A stretch of DNA of 64,000 nt, from the NCBI RefSeq assembly GCF_000024025.1, contig NC_013131.1:3224001-3288000 (forward strand). The letters are read 5' to 3'. A model generated the notes under the pieces. That model did no database searches, had not been told where the DNA came from, and was given only the letters and a program-made list of their open reading frames with translations. Made by a program: the position numbers and the translations under genes. Shown here one piece after another: positions 15,350 through 24,094 of the stretch; position 1 is the stretch's first letter; every line of letters begins with the position of its first letter. This DNA is from Catenulispora acidiphila DSM 44928 (GTDB lineage Bacteria > Actinomycetota > Actinomycetes > Streptomycetales > Catenulisporaceae).

Positions 15350-17632
15350 CTAGAGGCTCAAGACCATGGGCTGCCACAGCCGGACATCGGTGAACGTGGC
15401 CTGGGATTTGACGACACCGTTGACGGATCGGATCACGGTGAATATCTGGTGGTAGGGCGGCGTGGACGCGACGATATTCGTGACCGTCATGCGCTCCCCG
15501 CCAACCGCGATATCGAAAGGGAAATCACCGGCGCTGGTCGTCCACAGCGGCGAGTTGCCGAACGCGGCGCCGGCTGTGGTGACCACAAGCGTCGTGTCGG
15601 TCGGGCCGTAATTCGCCGCCAGGTGAGACCCGTCGGTATCCAGGCGCCCCAGCACCGAGTCGTCAAGCACCGCAATGCGGTAGGGCGCTTCCGGGCTGCA
15701 GTTCAGCGCCATGTCGTGCTCGAACACGCCCAGCGTCTCTGAGTAGCCCTGCAGCACCTGCGAGATCGGATCCGGCGGCAACCAACCCGGCAGGTTCAAA
15801 ACCGCGACACGGTCGCCAATGTCCATGGTGAGCGCTGCGACCAGGAGTGCCGGGTTCGAAGTGAAGGTGGGATGGCGCAGGTTTAGCGAGATCGACGGAT
15901 AGCGGGGCTCGTCAACAGTGCCCAGTAGCAGCCGCCAGCCGGCCTGATCAGTGAGTTGGGCATCGCCGCCGACGGAGATGCTGACGCCGTTCGGGTAGGG
16001 CCCGACACCAGACGGCGGCGACTGTGTCGACATGGCCCCGCTGGTCAGCGCCTGCCTGGCCGAAGATCCATTAATCCGGCTGACGGTGATGTCGTTTCGG
16101 GTAAACCGATCGTCGTCCAGCGGGGCCAGCGGTGCCGACAGTTGGTGAGCGGAGACGTCCAAGGTCAACTGCGGACTCTGGTTGTACAGCGATACACGCT
16201 TACGGAGAACCAGTTCGGCTTGGTCACGGGCCTCGAACAGGATGCCGCCATCGGTGTCCACGACCTGCTGAACGAGGTTGGTAAAAGTGTCCGACAGCTG
16301 GTACCCCATGGTCACGGAGTCGTCAAAAACTGAACCGGTAAGCGCTGCTGACGCGCTCACGCCAGGTTCCTCGAAGTTCAATCGCACAAATCGGTCAGCT
16401 GTGGCCTCGCCGATCCAGGCATTCAAGGGCTGCGCCAGGTTGAACAGGCTGTCCCAAACGGACTGGTAGGAGACGTGACCGATGGCCGTGTCGTTGATGT
16501 GACCATCGGGGTTGATGACGACGCCGTATGCGCTGCCGGTTGCCGACGAAGTCAAGGTCCCTGATGCGGACAACGCGCCCGACGCGCCAGGGCTCAGGAC
16601 AGTGGTGGCCCAGGTGATGTTGGCCCCCGAGGTTATCAGCTCCATGGAGACGCGCAGCAGCTTGCCGTTGACGGCGAAACCGACGTAGCCGGAGGAGAAC
16701 AACAGGGTTCCGGAAACGCTGTATCCGGAGATTTGCAGCGACCCGTTGCTTGCCGAACCGTATTGCAGGTCCAGTCGGGCCACCCGGCCGGAGGTGAACA
16801 GGCGTGCAATGACGGCAGTGTCAAAGGCGCCGGTCGCAGGCACGGCAAGCAGGAAGCGCAGAACGTTGTCGGTGCCATTGAACGGATCTGCCGGGATCGC
16901 GCCATTCCAGATGCTGGCCGACAGCAGCGGCAGTGAGTCTGAGCACAGAAACCCGGTGAAGTTGGAAAGGCTGGGCGGAGCCTGCCCCGACAAGGTCAGG
17001 GCTGTGCCCGTCGGCCACGCCAACGCCGACGCCAACGATGTTGCGGTCTGGCCGTCCTCGCAAGGCCAGTACGCTACCGCGGACGATACGCCAGCGCTGA
17101 GAGTGTACGCCCGTCGCATCGCCGAGCCCTCGGGGACATTGCCCTGGTTCAGCCGTCGCAGGATTCCGGACGCCTGGATCTGCGTGTACACGTCGGACCC
17201 GGAAATATCCCAGGTGGTGGGCCACGACGGAACCTCGCCGTAAAACCGGTACCACGGATCGTTGGACCCGTTGACCAGACGTGAGACGCGGATCGCGGTG
17301 TTGCGCCCCAATACCCCGTAGTAGGGGCCGAGGGGATTCTTCGGGGTGAACCGGCCGTCGCGATTGTTCAGCGTCAGCGTGCAGGTCTGAGGCTGGGCCC
17401 CAGAGGTCTCATCGGGGCGACCCCTGGTAATTCTGATGCGGTCCCGGTAGTACACGTATGGGGTGATGTCGGTCCAGTCGTTTCCGGACGGGTCCAACAT
17501 GATCTCGACGCGGATGCCGATCGGACCGCCGGGGCCGGTGTCGAACGGCTGCCCGGCCGGGTTCATAGGGCTGGGGGTGTTGCGTCGCCACCGCGGACCC
17601 CACGACGATAACTGTGCCGCAATGTTGGTCAC
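15350..17632 (-). CDS. large minor tail/baseplate protein
   Basis: 760 residues. The N-terminal 130 residues (RVEIMLDPSGNDWTDITPYV, CTLTLNNRDGRFTPKNPLGP) look like the hub-type tail protein of actinobacterial siphophages. The middle is a jelly-roll-like beta region, and the C-terminus contains a further hub-like part (GDRVAVLNLPGWLP). It lies after the tape measure, as expected for a tail-tip protein that contacts the cell surface. No hydrolase motif was seen. Confidence 0.75.
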   Translation of the reverse strand: MTNIAAQLSSWGPRWRRNTPSPMNPAGQPFDTGPGGPIGIRVEIMLDPSGNDWTDITPYVYYRDRIRITRGRPDETSGAQPQTCTLTLNNRDGRFTPKNPLGPYYGVLGRNTAIRVSRLVNGSNDPWYRFYGEVPSWPTTWDISGSDVYTQIQASGILRRLNQGNVPEGSAMRRAYTLSAGVSSAVAYWPCEDGQTATSLASALAWPTGTALTLSGQAPPSLSNFTGFLCSDSLPLLSASIWNGAIPADPFNGTDNVLRFLLAVPATGAFDTAVIARLFTSGRVARLDLQYGSASNGSLQISGYSVSGTLLFSSGYVGFAVNGKLLRVSMELITSGANITWATTVLSPGASGALSASGTLTSSATGSAYGVVINPDGHINDTAIGHVSYQSVWDSLFNLAQPLNAWIGEATADRFVRLNFEEPGVSASAALTGSVFDDSVTMGYQLSDTFTNLVQQVVDTDGGILFEARDQAELVLRKRVSLYNQSPQLTLDVSAHQLSAPLAPLDDDRFTRNDITVSRINGSSARQALTSGAMSTQSPPSGVGPYPNGVSISVGGDAQLTDQAGWRLLLGTVDEPRYPSISLNLRHPTFTSNPALLVAALTMDIGDRVAVLNLPGWLPPDPISQVLQGYSETLGVFEHDMALNCSPEAPYRIAVLDDSVLGRLDTDGSHLAANYGPTDTTLVVTTAGAAFGNSPLWTTSAGDFPFDIAVGGERMTVTNIVASTPPYHQIFTVIRSVNGVVKSQATFTDVRLWQPMVLSL

Positions 17633-17653
17633 AGCACCCCCGTTGCGTTTTTG

Positions 17654-18316
17654 CTACCGGGGGCGCTGCTGATTTTGACGCCGTGGGCGCTGGTTCCGAC
17701 TCTGCTCGAGCCGTGTAGCCCACCGCACGTTTCCCGGCTCGTAGTTGCCGTTGACGTCGATGCGGTCGAGCGTCAGGCCCTTGGGACGTTCCCCGATCAG
17801 CGAAACGATCTCGGGAATGAACACTGCGACGCGGAGCCATGGCTCGTGTACCCGTATTCCGCGACCGCCGTAGTAGGAATAGTCCCCGCTCTTTGGATTG
17901 GTGCAACGGGCAACCATGCGCGTCCAGGTGCCGTACAGCTCGTGACTTGAGAGCCCGTGAGTGCGGTTCTTTCTCCCCCTGGTGCGGGTAACTTCACGTC
18001 GGAGGCATCCGCAGGAGAGTACGGCCTTCGCAACCAGGTGGATTGCCTTGGTGGTCATCTCGGTGCCGCAATCGCACCGGCACCTGATTGCCAGCCTGGT
18101 GGGGGCGGCGAGGATGGTCAGGCGGCCAAAGCGGTCGCCCGGCGCGATGGCCACGGTGTGCTGCAGGCATCCGCAGGACCGCGACTTACCTTGGCGCAGG
18201 TTTCCGATCTGCACAGACCTTTCGGTGCCGCAATCGCACCGGCACGCCACCTCGCGCTTAGAGATAACCTCAACAACGGTCCAGCGTTCGTACTTATCGC
18301 CGATTCGAATGGGCAT
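17654..18316 (-). CDS. putative free-standing homing endonuclease with Zn-binding repeats
   Basis: A 220-residue protein. The N-terminal half has two tandem CxC...CGC repeats (CRCDCGTE...SCGC at about 25-50 and 78-105), probably small zinc-binding DNA-contact units. The C-terminal half (about 115-210) has THGLSSHELYGTW, RCTNP, YYGGRGIRV, LTLDRIDVNGNYEPGNVRWA and Q..N, the pattern of a phage HNH-like putative homing endonuclease family. It interrupts the tail gene block and is likely a selfish insertion. Confidence 0.75.
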   Translation of the reverse strand: MPIRIGDKYERWTVVEVISKREVACRCDCGTERSVQIGNLRQGKSRSCGCLQHTVAIAPGDRFGRLTILAAPTRLAIRCRCDCGTEMTTKAIHLVAKAVLSCGCLRREVTRTRGRKNRTHGLSSHELYGTWTRMVARCTNPKSGDYSYYGGRGIRVHEPWLRVAVFIPEIVSLIGERPKGLTLDRIDVNGNYEPGNVRWATRLEQSRNQRPRRQNQQRPR

Positions 18317-18344
18317 GCAAGAAGCCTAACATACCGCTATCAGA

Positions 18345-18860
18345 TTATTCGTCCCAGCAAAGCCAGCACGTCATGTTAACGGCCCCTGCAAACGTTGCCC
18401 GGACGCGAAGAAACTTCGACACTGCGATAATCGGGCGCTCATCAAGCACCCACTGGTAATCGAACGTGGTCGGTACGGCGCCGGCCGTCGGCGGAACCTG
18501 ATCGAAATCGAGCAGCCGCGTAGTCGTTGTCGAGCCCTCGAGCGTCGCGGTGTAACCAGTCGCCGATGCCCCCAGCGTCATCAGCGATGCTGGCGCATTC
18601 GGATCCAGGGGCACGAGCCCCGATGCCTGGTGTGCGGTAACGGTCGCAGACACATCGGTTTGGATAAGCTCGATAACGCCGCCAGTTGATCCCGGCACCG
18701 CCGACATGGAGTAGCCCCAGGAGATGAGTTGGCACTGCCGTGTTGACGGTGTCGCCAACTGAAGCATCGTCTTGATGACGGTGCCGGTAGTGACTGGCGA
18801 CGGCGCCGCAGTAGTTACCATGGGCGAGTTGAACATCTTGTACCGATGGATTTTTACCAC
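18345..18860 (-). CDS. virion-associated hypothetical protein
   Basis: 171 residues, beta-rich, with VIKTMLQLATPSTRQCQLIS and WGYSMS. The pattern of polar beta strands and the site between the tape measure and baseplate genes suggests a distal tail component. No membrane segment or catalytic motif. The putative homing endonuclease separates it from the baseplate gene. Confidence 0.6.
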   Translation of the reverse strand: MVKIHRYKMFNSPMVTTAAPSPVTTGTVIKTMLQLATPSTRQCQLISWGYSMSAVPGSTGGVIELIQTDVSATVTAHQASGLVPLDPNAPASLMTLGASATGYTATLEGSTTTTRLLDFDQVPPTAGAVPTTFDYQWVLDERPIIAVSKFLRVRATFAGAVNMTCWLCWDE

Positions 18861-18885
18861 TTACCAATCTGGACTTGATGGCAAC

Positions 18886-21800
18886 TCAAAAGCTCTGCCC
18901 GAGGGCCTTCTGGACGCTGTTGGGATCCGACCCGTGGCGGATGCGGATGTTCTTGCGGATCCACGTCATGAGCTCGTCGCCGCCGTTGCCGCCGACCCAC
19001 TCGATCTGAAGCACGCCGCCGGACGATCCAAGGCCGCCCTGGGCGATCATTGATTGAGTGTTGGCATGGGGCATGACCTGGGTGCCGGTCGGCAGTTTCA
19101 GAAGTTCGGTCCCTGCTTCGCCGATGATCGCGGACAGGCCGCCCCAGATGGGGCCGCCGGCGGCCTTGAAAGGGCCGATGGGCGGTACCCCGACGGTTAT
19201 CGAGTCGACGTTGATGCCGCTGCTGAAGGGAATCGGGATGTGGAAGCTCGGCGTGCTGAAGTGCAACTGGTTCCACAGGTTGGCAATTGCATTGAGGGCG
19301 CCGACGAACTCTTCCTTGATCCAGTCCCACATGCCGGCGCCGGCCCTGGCCAACTTGCCCGGCAGCCCGGTCACTGTGTGAATGAAGCCGTCGAAGGCCT
19401 TGCTGACCGGCGCGGCTACGTCGTCGTCCCACTTCTGAGAGATCCAGTCCCACATGTGCGCGCCCGCGGAGACCAGTCGGCCCGGTAGCTTCTTCACGAA
19501 GTCGACGACCGCGTCCCAGTGGGCGATGATCTCTGACACGCCGCCGGTGAACGGTGCCAGCAGCTCCGGCCACCACCGCTTTATGAAGCCCAGGAAGAAG
19601 TCGAACTCGGCCTTCGTAACGACCCACACATCGTGGATGACATCGCGGAATATCTTGAAGTGCTCATATGCGTAGACCACACCGAGAACCAGGGCCGCGA
19701 TTGCGGCTACCACCAGCAGGACGGGGTTCGCAGCGAGCACTGCGTTGAAAGCGACAAAAGCGATCGTGGCAATCGCGATCCCCTTGGCCAGCGGCACCAC
19801 CCACTGCTGGTTGTCCTGGATGAACTTCGCCAGCGACTGCATCAGCGGCGCCACGATCCGCAGCGCCCCTGCCAGACCCTGCGCGAGCATTGTGACCACC
19901 GGCGACAGGACGATCAGGATCTGCGCAATTGAAGTCGCGATCGACTGTAGTGACTGCTGGACCTGCGGGGAGTCCAGAACCTGCAGCGCCGGAGCAAGTG
20001 CCGCAGAGAACGCGCCGGCTATCGTGCCCAGCGGACCGGCAAGGTTGGAAACGATCGTGAAGATGGCCTGTATCGACTGGCCGGCGCCGCCCGCATTGGT
20101 GACCAGACCGCTGAAGAAGTCGGGAATCCCGGACGACATCAAGGTTTTGATTCCGCCGCCGAGCCCGGACACTATCGGGCCTGCCTGCGACGCCGCCTTA
20201 GTCAGGCCGCCCGTCAAAGCCACAAGTCCGTCGCCGAGATCCTTCGCGAACCCCGCGCCGTCCTTCAGCACCTGCGTCAGCTGGCCCTTGAACGCGGGCG
20301 ACGTCATCAGGTTCCCGAACTGGATCGCCGTGCCGCCGATGATCGTGCCCATGTCGCCGACGGCCTTGTTGAACAGCGAGCCGAGGCCGTTCGAACCGCC
20401 CACGTCCTTCAGGAGCGTGGTGAAGCCGGGCAGCAGCGTCGTCTGCGCAGTGGCCTCGAGATCGTGCAGACCGCCCCGCATCGAAATCAGCTGGTTGACG
20501 AAATCCCGGCCGGCCGGGGTCAACTTCGCCATATCCTGCGCGAATTTGTTCGCAGCCGCAGACCCCGAAGATGCCGCAGCCGCGGCAGACAGAGCCTGCT
20601 GCTCCTGCATGTCCTTGAGTGCCTGAACCGCCTTGGACACCGATTCATTCGACGAGATCTGCTGTTCCGCCGCATCGCGGATCGCGGTAGCCAGCGACTG
20701 CTGAGCCTTCGCGACCGACTGGTTGCTTGAGATCTCCTGGTTGGCCTGCGCCTCCCGGGCGCGAGTTGCCGCAAGCTGAGCGTCGGCTACGCCCTGCGTG
20801 GCCGAGACAACCTGCCGCTGCGCCGCGACGACCGCCGTGCTGCCGTCCACGCCCTTCTGGTTGGCGTCGTTCGCGGCCTGCTGCGCCTCAAGCGCCTTCT
20901 GCTGCGCGTCCGTCAGGTGTTGCTGGGCGTCGATCAGCTGCTGCTGCGCTTCCTTCTTCTGCTGATCAGTCAGCAGGCTGTTGCCCTTGGCCTTGTCGTA
21001 GGCCGCCTGCGCGTCAATGACCGCGTTCTGCGCGTCCGCGACAGAGTTCGCCGCATCGGCCGAAGCCAGATTCAAGTCCTTGAGGACGTTGACGCCGTCC
21101 TTCTGAGCCTGCGTCAACGACTCCTGTGCCTGCGTCAACGACTCCTGCGCGTTCGCGAGGCGCTGATCGGCCGAAGCCACGGCATCTGCTGCCGATTGAG
21201 CCGAGATCGCCGCCTGCCGCTCGGCGTCGGTAACGCCCTGTTCCGCAGACTCGATCGACTGGGCCGAGTTAATCGCCGAAATCGCGGCCTGCCGCTTCGC
21301 GTCGGCGATTGCCTGCTCGGCATTGCGAATCGAAACAGCGTTACTGAAGGCCGTTGCCGCGAGCTGCGCCGAGGACTGGCCCGTGGCTTGACTCTGCGCC
21401 CCGTAGTCCCGCAGCGCGGCAATCGGCCCGGCCATCCCCAGGCCCAGCGTTGCGAAGCCCGCGCCCGCGGCGCCCACTACAGCCGGGATCGCTGCCAGCG
21501 CTGGGCCGAGCGCCAAGGCCGCCCCGATCAGCGAGGACATCCTGAGGGCGCTCGTATTGAAACCGCTGCCCGCATTCGCTGCGGCCTGACCAGCGCCCTC
21601 GGCGGCCGGCTGGAGCTCGGTCATCGCCGCACGCAAAGTCCGCGAGCCGGATTCCATGGAGGTGAACGACTGGCGCAGGACGCGGTCGGCCTCTTGTGAA
21701 ACCCTTTCGCCCTCGTCCATGGCTTTGCGGAAGGACGTTTCAAAATCTTCAGCATCCTGCGTTGCCGGCTCAAGCTCGGCCATGGCCGACCGGAGCGCGC

Positions 21801-22335
21801 GCACCCCGGTCTGCATCGCAGTGAAGGACTGGTTCATCGCCTTTTCGGCGGCCGCAGCGTTCTTCTCGCCCTCCGCGAACGACGCGCGCAGTTCGGCCTC
21901 GAACTTATCGGCGTCCGACTGGATCGGCACCTTGATGGGCTGGGGCTTTACGCGTCCCGCCTTGGATGCAACGTCCTGCTCCAGGCTGGTTCCGTCGGAC
22001 TCGACCCGGACCTTGATCTTCTCGCCGGCGCCGGCAGCATCCGCCTCGGCCTTGACTCGCTCCTTCAAGCCGTCGGCATCGACATCCATCCCGACGATGA
22101 TGTTGATGCCCTTTTCGGCCGCGCTGACGGCCTCGATGACCTTTTCGCGGAGATCCGGGTCGTCCAGGTCGATGCCGACGATGACGGCAATGTTCCGCTC
22201 GGCCGTCCGAACGGCCTCGATGACTTTGTCGCGCAGGCCGGCGTCATCGAGGTCGGTGTTGAAGGTGGCGCCGCTTCCCGCGACGAAGTTGGCGGCGTCG
22301 GCCAGCGCCTTCGCTCTGGCTTCCAGCGCGGCCAT
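18886..22335 (-). CDS. tail tape measure protein
   Basis: 1149 residues from the first ATG (1167 if translation begins at an ATC at 22387-22389). The N-terminal 100 residues carry two near repeats (KVIEAVRTAERNIAVIVGID and KVIEAVSAAEKGINIIVGMD). Long alanine/glutamine-rich coiled coils follow (about 300-600), and hydrophobic segments at about 245-300 and 840-890 suit membrane insertion during DNA ejection. The length predicts a siphovirus tail. It follows the gpG/gpGT genes, the standard order. No cell-wall hydrolase domain was seen. Confidence 0.92.
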   Translation of the reverse strand: MAALEARAKALADAANFVAGSGATFNTDLDDAGLRDKVIEAVRTAERNIAVIVGIDLDDPDLREKVIEAVSAAEKGINIIVGMDVDADGLKERVKAEADAAGAGEKIKVRVESDGTSLEQDVASKAGRVKPQPIKVPIQSDADKFEAELRASFAEGEKNAAAAEKAMNQSFTAMQTGVRALRSAMAELEPATQDAEDFETSFRKAMDEGERVSQEADRVLRQSFTSMESGSRTLRAAMTELQPAAEGAGQAAANAGSGFNTSALRMSSLIGAALALGPALAAIPAVVGAAGAGFATLGLGMAGPIAALRDYGAQSQATGQSSAQLAATAFSNAVSIRNAEQAIADAKRQAAISAINSAQSIESAEQGVTDAERQAAISAQSAADAVASADQRLANAQESLTQAQESLTQAQKDGVNVLKDLNLASADAANSVADAQNAVIDAQAAYDKAKGNSLLTDQQKKEAQQQLIDAQQHLTDAQQKALEAQQAANDANQKGVDGSTAVVAAQRQVVSATQGVADAQLAATRAREAQANQEISSNQSVAKAQQSLATAIRDAAEQQISSNESVSKAVQALKDMQEQQALSAAAAASSGSAAANKFAQDMAKLTPAGRDFVNQLISMRGGLHDLEATAQTTLLPGFTTLLKDVGGSNGLGSLFNKAVGDMGTIIGGTAIQFGNLMTSPAFKGQLTQVLKDGAGFAKDLGDGLVALTGGLTKAASQAGPIVSGLGGGIKTLMSSGIPDFFSGLVTNAGGAGQSIQAIFTIVSNLAGPLGTIAGAFSAALAPALQVLDSPQVQQSLQSIATSIAQILIVLSPVVTMLAQGLAGALRIVAPLMQSLAKFIQDNQQWVVPLAKGIAIATIAFVAFNAVLAANPVLLVVAAIAALVLGVVYAYEHFKIFRDVIHDVWVVTKAEFDFFLGFIKRWWPELLAPFTGGVSEIIAHWDAVVDFVKKLPGRLVSAGAHMWDWISQKWDDDVAAPVSKAFDGFIHTVTGLPGKLARAGAGMWDWIKEEFVGALNAIANLWNQLHFSTPSFHIPIPFSSGINVDSITVGVPPIGPFKAAGGPIWGGLSAIIGEAGTELLKLPTGTQVMPHANTQSMIAQGGLGSSGGVLQIEWVGGNGGDELMTWIRKNIRIRHGSDPNSVQKALGQSF

Positions 22336-22413
22336 CGCCGAAGCGGTGTCGTCGCGAACCCTAACGACGATCTCGATGACGTTGCTGATGGGGACACCCC
22401 CACCCGGACAGAG

Positions 22414-23045
22414 CTACTGCGGGGGCGAACTTTCCTGTTGCGGGGGTTTGCCCAACGCCTCAATCGCCAGCATCCGCAGCACTGAGGCGTCCATCGCCAG
22501 CGCCGCCTCGGGGGTGCAATGGAACCGGTCGCACAGGCCGAGGACCAGCTCGGCCTCTTCTAGCTCGCGAGGCTTGCCTCCAACGGCACCATCGGCATCG
22601 ACAACGCATCCGGTGGCCGCCCATTGCTCGAGCTTCGCGGCAAAGGGTTATCAACGCCCGACATGCCCTGCTGCCACGCGCCTACCAGGCGCAGGATGAA
22701 CCGCGAGTCCTGGGCGCCGATACCCTCCAGGGTTGCCGGGACGTCAACCCCGTTCTCGGTCAGATTCCACGACACCAGGTGTTTGGCGAAGTCGGCGAAG
22801 GTGTCGTCAACTGCGTCAAGGGCTTCGGTATCAAGGCCGGCTATAGCAGCCTGCGCCGCAGCCTCGTCGTTCGGGTCGAGACCCAGCACCGACTTTGCGA
22901 CCGAGGCGATCGAGGCCATGCGGGCGGTGCCGTCTTTGAGTTCCTGGACGGTCTGGGACCGCATCCGCACTTCCAGGCCGGCCAGGTCGGTGTCGGTGAA
23001 GTCGAGCACCAGGACCGTGCGCGGCGATTCGAAGCCCATGATCAA
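22414..23045 (-). CDS. tail assembly chaperone, -1 frameshift product (gpGT-like)
   Basis: Translation starts at TTG 23045 (or the in-frame ATG at 23039) and follows gpG to the CCCTTTG site at 22641-22647. After a -1 slip it continues AAKLEQWAAT, then REL, EEAELVLGLCDRF and ALAMDASVLRMLAI to a TAG at 22414-22416. The added 75 or so residues have the helical composition of gpT extensions. In lambda-like phages gpG and gpGT are made at a fixed ratio to guide tail-tube polymerisation on the tape measure. The stop is only 25 bases before the tape-measure reading begins. Confidence 0.75.
22560..23045 (-). CDS. tail assembly chaperone (gpG-like)
   Basis: The unshifted product has 161 residues: VLVLDFTDTDLAGLEVRM and a helical domain including FADFAKHLVSWNLTENG, typical of actinophage gpG proteins. 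It ends in a short low-complexity tail (RSSSNGRPPDALSM) when ribosomes do not slip. Located between the major tail protein-like gene and the tape measure, with a 4-base overlap with the former. Confidence 0.75.
   Translation of the reverse strand: MIMGFESPRTVLVLDFTDTDLAGLEVRMRSQTVQELKDGTARMASIASVAKSVLGLDPNDEAAAQAAIAGLDTEALDAVDDTFADFAKHLVSWNLTENGVDVPATLEGIGAQDSRFILRLVGAWQQGMSGVDNPLPRSSSNGRPPDALSMPMVPLEASLAS
22641..22647 (-). promoter_or_regulatory. programmed -1 ribosomal frameshift site CCCTTTG
   Basis: On the coding strand the bases read AAC CCT TTG in the gpG frame, i.e. the heptamer C CCT TTG (XXXYYYZ). A -1 slip gives CCC TTT and leads into the only long open -1 frame, which carries the gpT-like extension. 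The -1 frame is closed by TGA and TAA just upstream of the slip site, which fixes where the shift must occur. Confidence 0.75.
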
Positions 23046-23458
23046 CTCCAGGTAGGGACTTGGCCGTCCGCGAGCACGCCGGGCACGGAGAAGGTGAACG
23101 CGCCGCCGGTCGCGCGAGTTAGCGCGTAGTCCGTCAACAGGCAGTTCGGCGCCAAGGTTTTGGACGACACCACCAGCGTCACCAGTCGTGTTACCGACGT
23201 GGACGAGATCGTGGAGAACACAGCGTGGCTCATGTTCGCGGCCGGGTTGAACACGCCGGAGAAGGTGACCGAGAAGTCCGCGAGGAGCAGCAGCCGTTCG
23301 AACGCCGACTTGTCGATGCCCGTAACGTCCTGCACGGCGCGTGGAGTGGCGAATTGCAGGTTAGTGAAATCGTTCTTGATCGCTTGCTGCATGTTGGATG
23401 CATCGTCAACGCTGGCAGTTGTCCAGCCGATGCCCGAGGTCTTGCTCGTTGGACTCAC
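23042..23458 (-). CDS. tail-tube-like protein (short paralogue)
   Basis: 138 residues. It shares an alignable core with the 252-residue protein encoded at 24095-24853: DVTGIDKSAFERLLLLADFS, then NMSHAVFSTI, and ALTRATGGAFTFSVPG, against DVTGINKFAFERIGGLRDG, AHPVLSALP and GTRATSGAFTFNVG. This marks it as a second major-tail-protein-like product. It directly precedes gpG, the normal position of the major tail protein. Confidence 0.7.
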   Translation of the reverse strand: MSPTSKTSGIGWTTASVDDASNMQQAIKNDFTNLQFATPRAVQDVTGIDKSAFERLLLLADFSVTFSGVFNPAANMSHAVFSTISSTSVTRLVTLVVSSKTLAPNCLLTDYALTRATGGAFTFSVPGVLADGQVPTWS

Positions 23459-23625
23459 TTCCCTTCTGATGAGTTGGAGTCACTGCCGGACGCAGGGAAG
23501 CGGGCAGCACGGATCGGCGGACCGCGTTGTGATTGCGGACCGCTGGAGAGCGGAAATCAGGCTCCTGCGGCGGGCGACTTCAGGCCGGGCGCTCTACCTC
23601 GACGAGGCCTGTGCGCCTTATCGAA
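23459..23625. other. short intergenic stretch, no gene seen
   Basis: A gap in the tail block between the frameshifted gene and the short tail-tube paralogue. GAAGGGAAG just before 23458 is the ribosome site of the paralogue. No hairpin with a U tract or promoter is obvious. Confidence 0.4.
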
Positions 23626-24092
23626 ATCAGCCCCGCTCGATTTCCTCGGTGATGTTTTCCTGGTGCTCACCGAAGTCGTCGACCCACGATTCGGGGCCCG
23701 AGTGCTTGAGCGGCAGTTGCCCGGTCGGGTTGCCGCGCCAGTCGCCGCCGCGAACCAGGTACAGCGGCTCACGCTCCAACGAGGTCCGGTGGGTTTCGAA
23801 GCACGTCTGGCCGGCCTCAAAGGTGAACGCGGGTCAGTCCGTCAGGCAGTCGCTCCTCGCGAAAGCTGCGCCCGGACTGCGAGCGGATGTAGTAGGCCTG
23901 TCGCTGTCCGAGTTCGGTGGACTCGTCGATGGTGGTGCGCCAGCCGTTCGCCTGAGCCTGGCAGTTGACCTCGTCGCAGGTGGCTTCGCGGAAATGCGTG
24001 GCCAACGGCGAGGACAGCGCATAGGTCTTGTAGGCGGCGGCCGGCCCGACGGGCGCGATGCGCATGCCCTGCGGCGTGTGAATCATGTTCAT
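23626..24092 (-). pseudogene. frameshifted phage protein next to the tail-tube gene
   Basis: From ATG 24092 the first 87 codons encode PQGMRIAPVGPAAAYKTYAL, FREATCDEVNCQAQANGWRT and REERLPDGLTR, then run into a TGA 3-4 codons later. One base further, the +1 frame continues FTFEAGQTCFETHR, REPLYLVRGGDWRGNPTGQL and WVDDFGEHQENITEEIERG to a stop at 23626. Together they form a protein of about 154 residues resembling a familiar actinophage family. The extra base is at about 23828. It could be a true mutation, a sequencing error, or a programmed event. Confidence 0.7.
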
Positions 24093-24094
24093 GA

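Noticed and set aside
20580-21300. Apparent tandem DNA repeats in the tape measure gene
   Set aside because: They reflect repeated Ala/Gln coiled-coil codons (QAQESLTQAQ, QQLIDAQQ); no exact long direct repeats or CRISPR-like spacing exist.
22460-22654. A 64-codon minus-strand ORF in the +1 frame over the frameshift region
   Set aside because: It is Arg/Cys-rich and not homologous to anything recognisable, whereas the -1 frame encodes the gpT-like extension.
23557-23820. An 87-codon minus-strand ORF downstream of the frameshifted gene
   Set aside because: It is in the third frame. The conserved sequence LYLVRGGDWRGNPTG lies in another frame that joins the upstream part.
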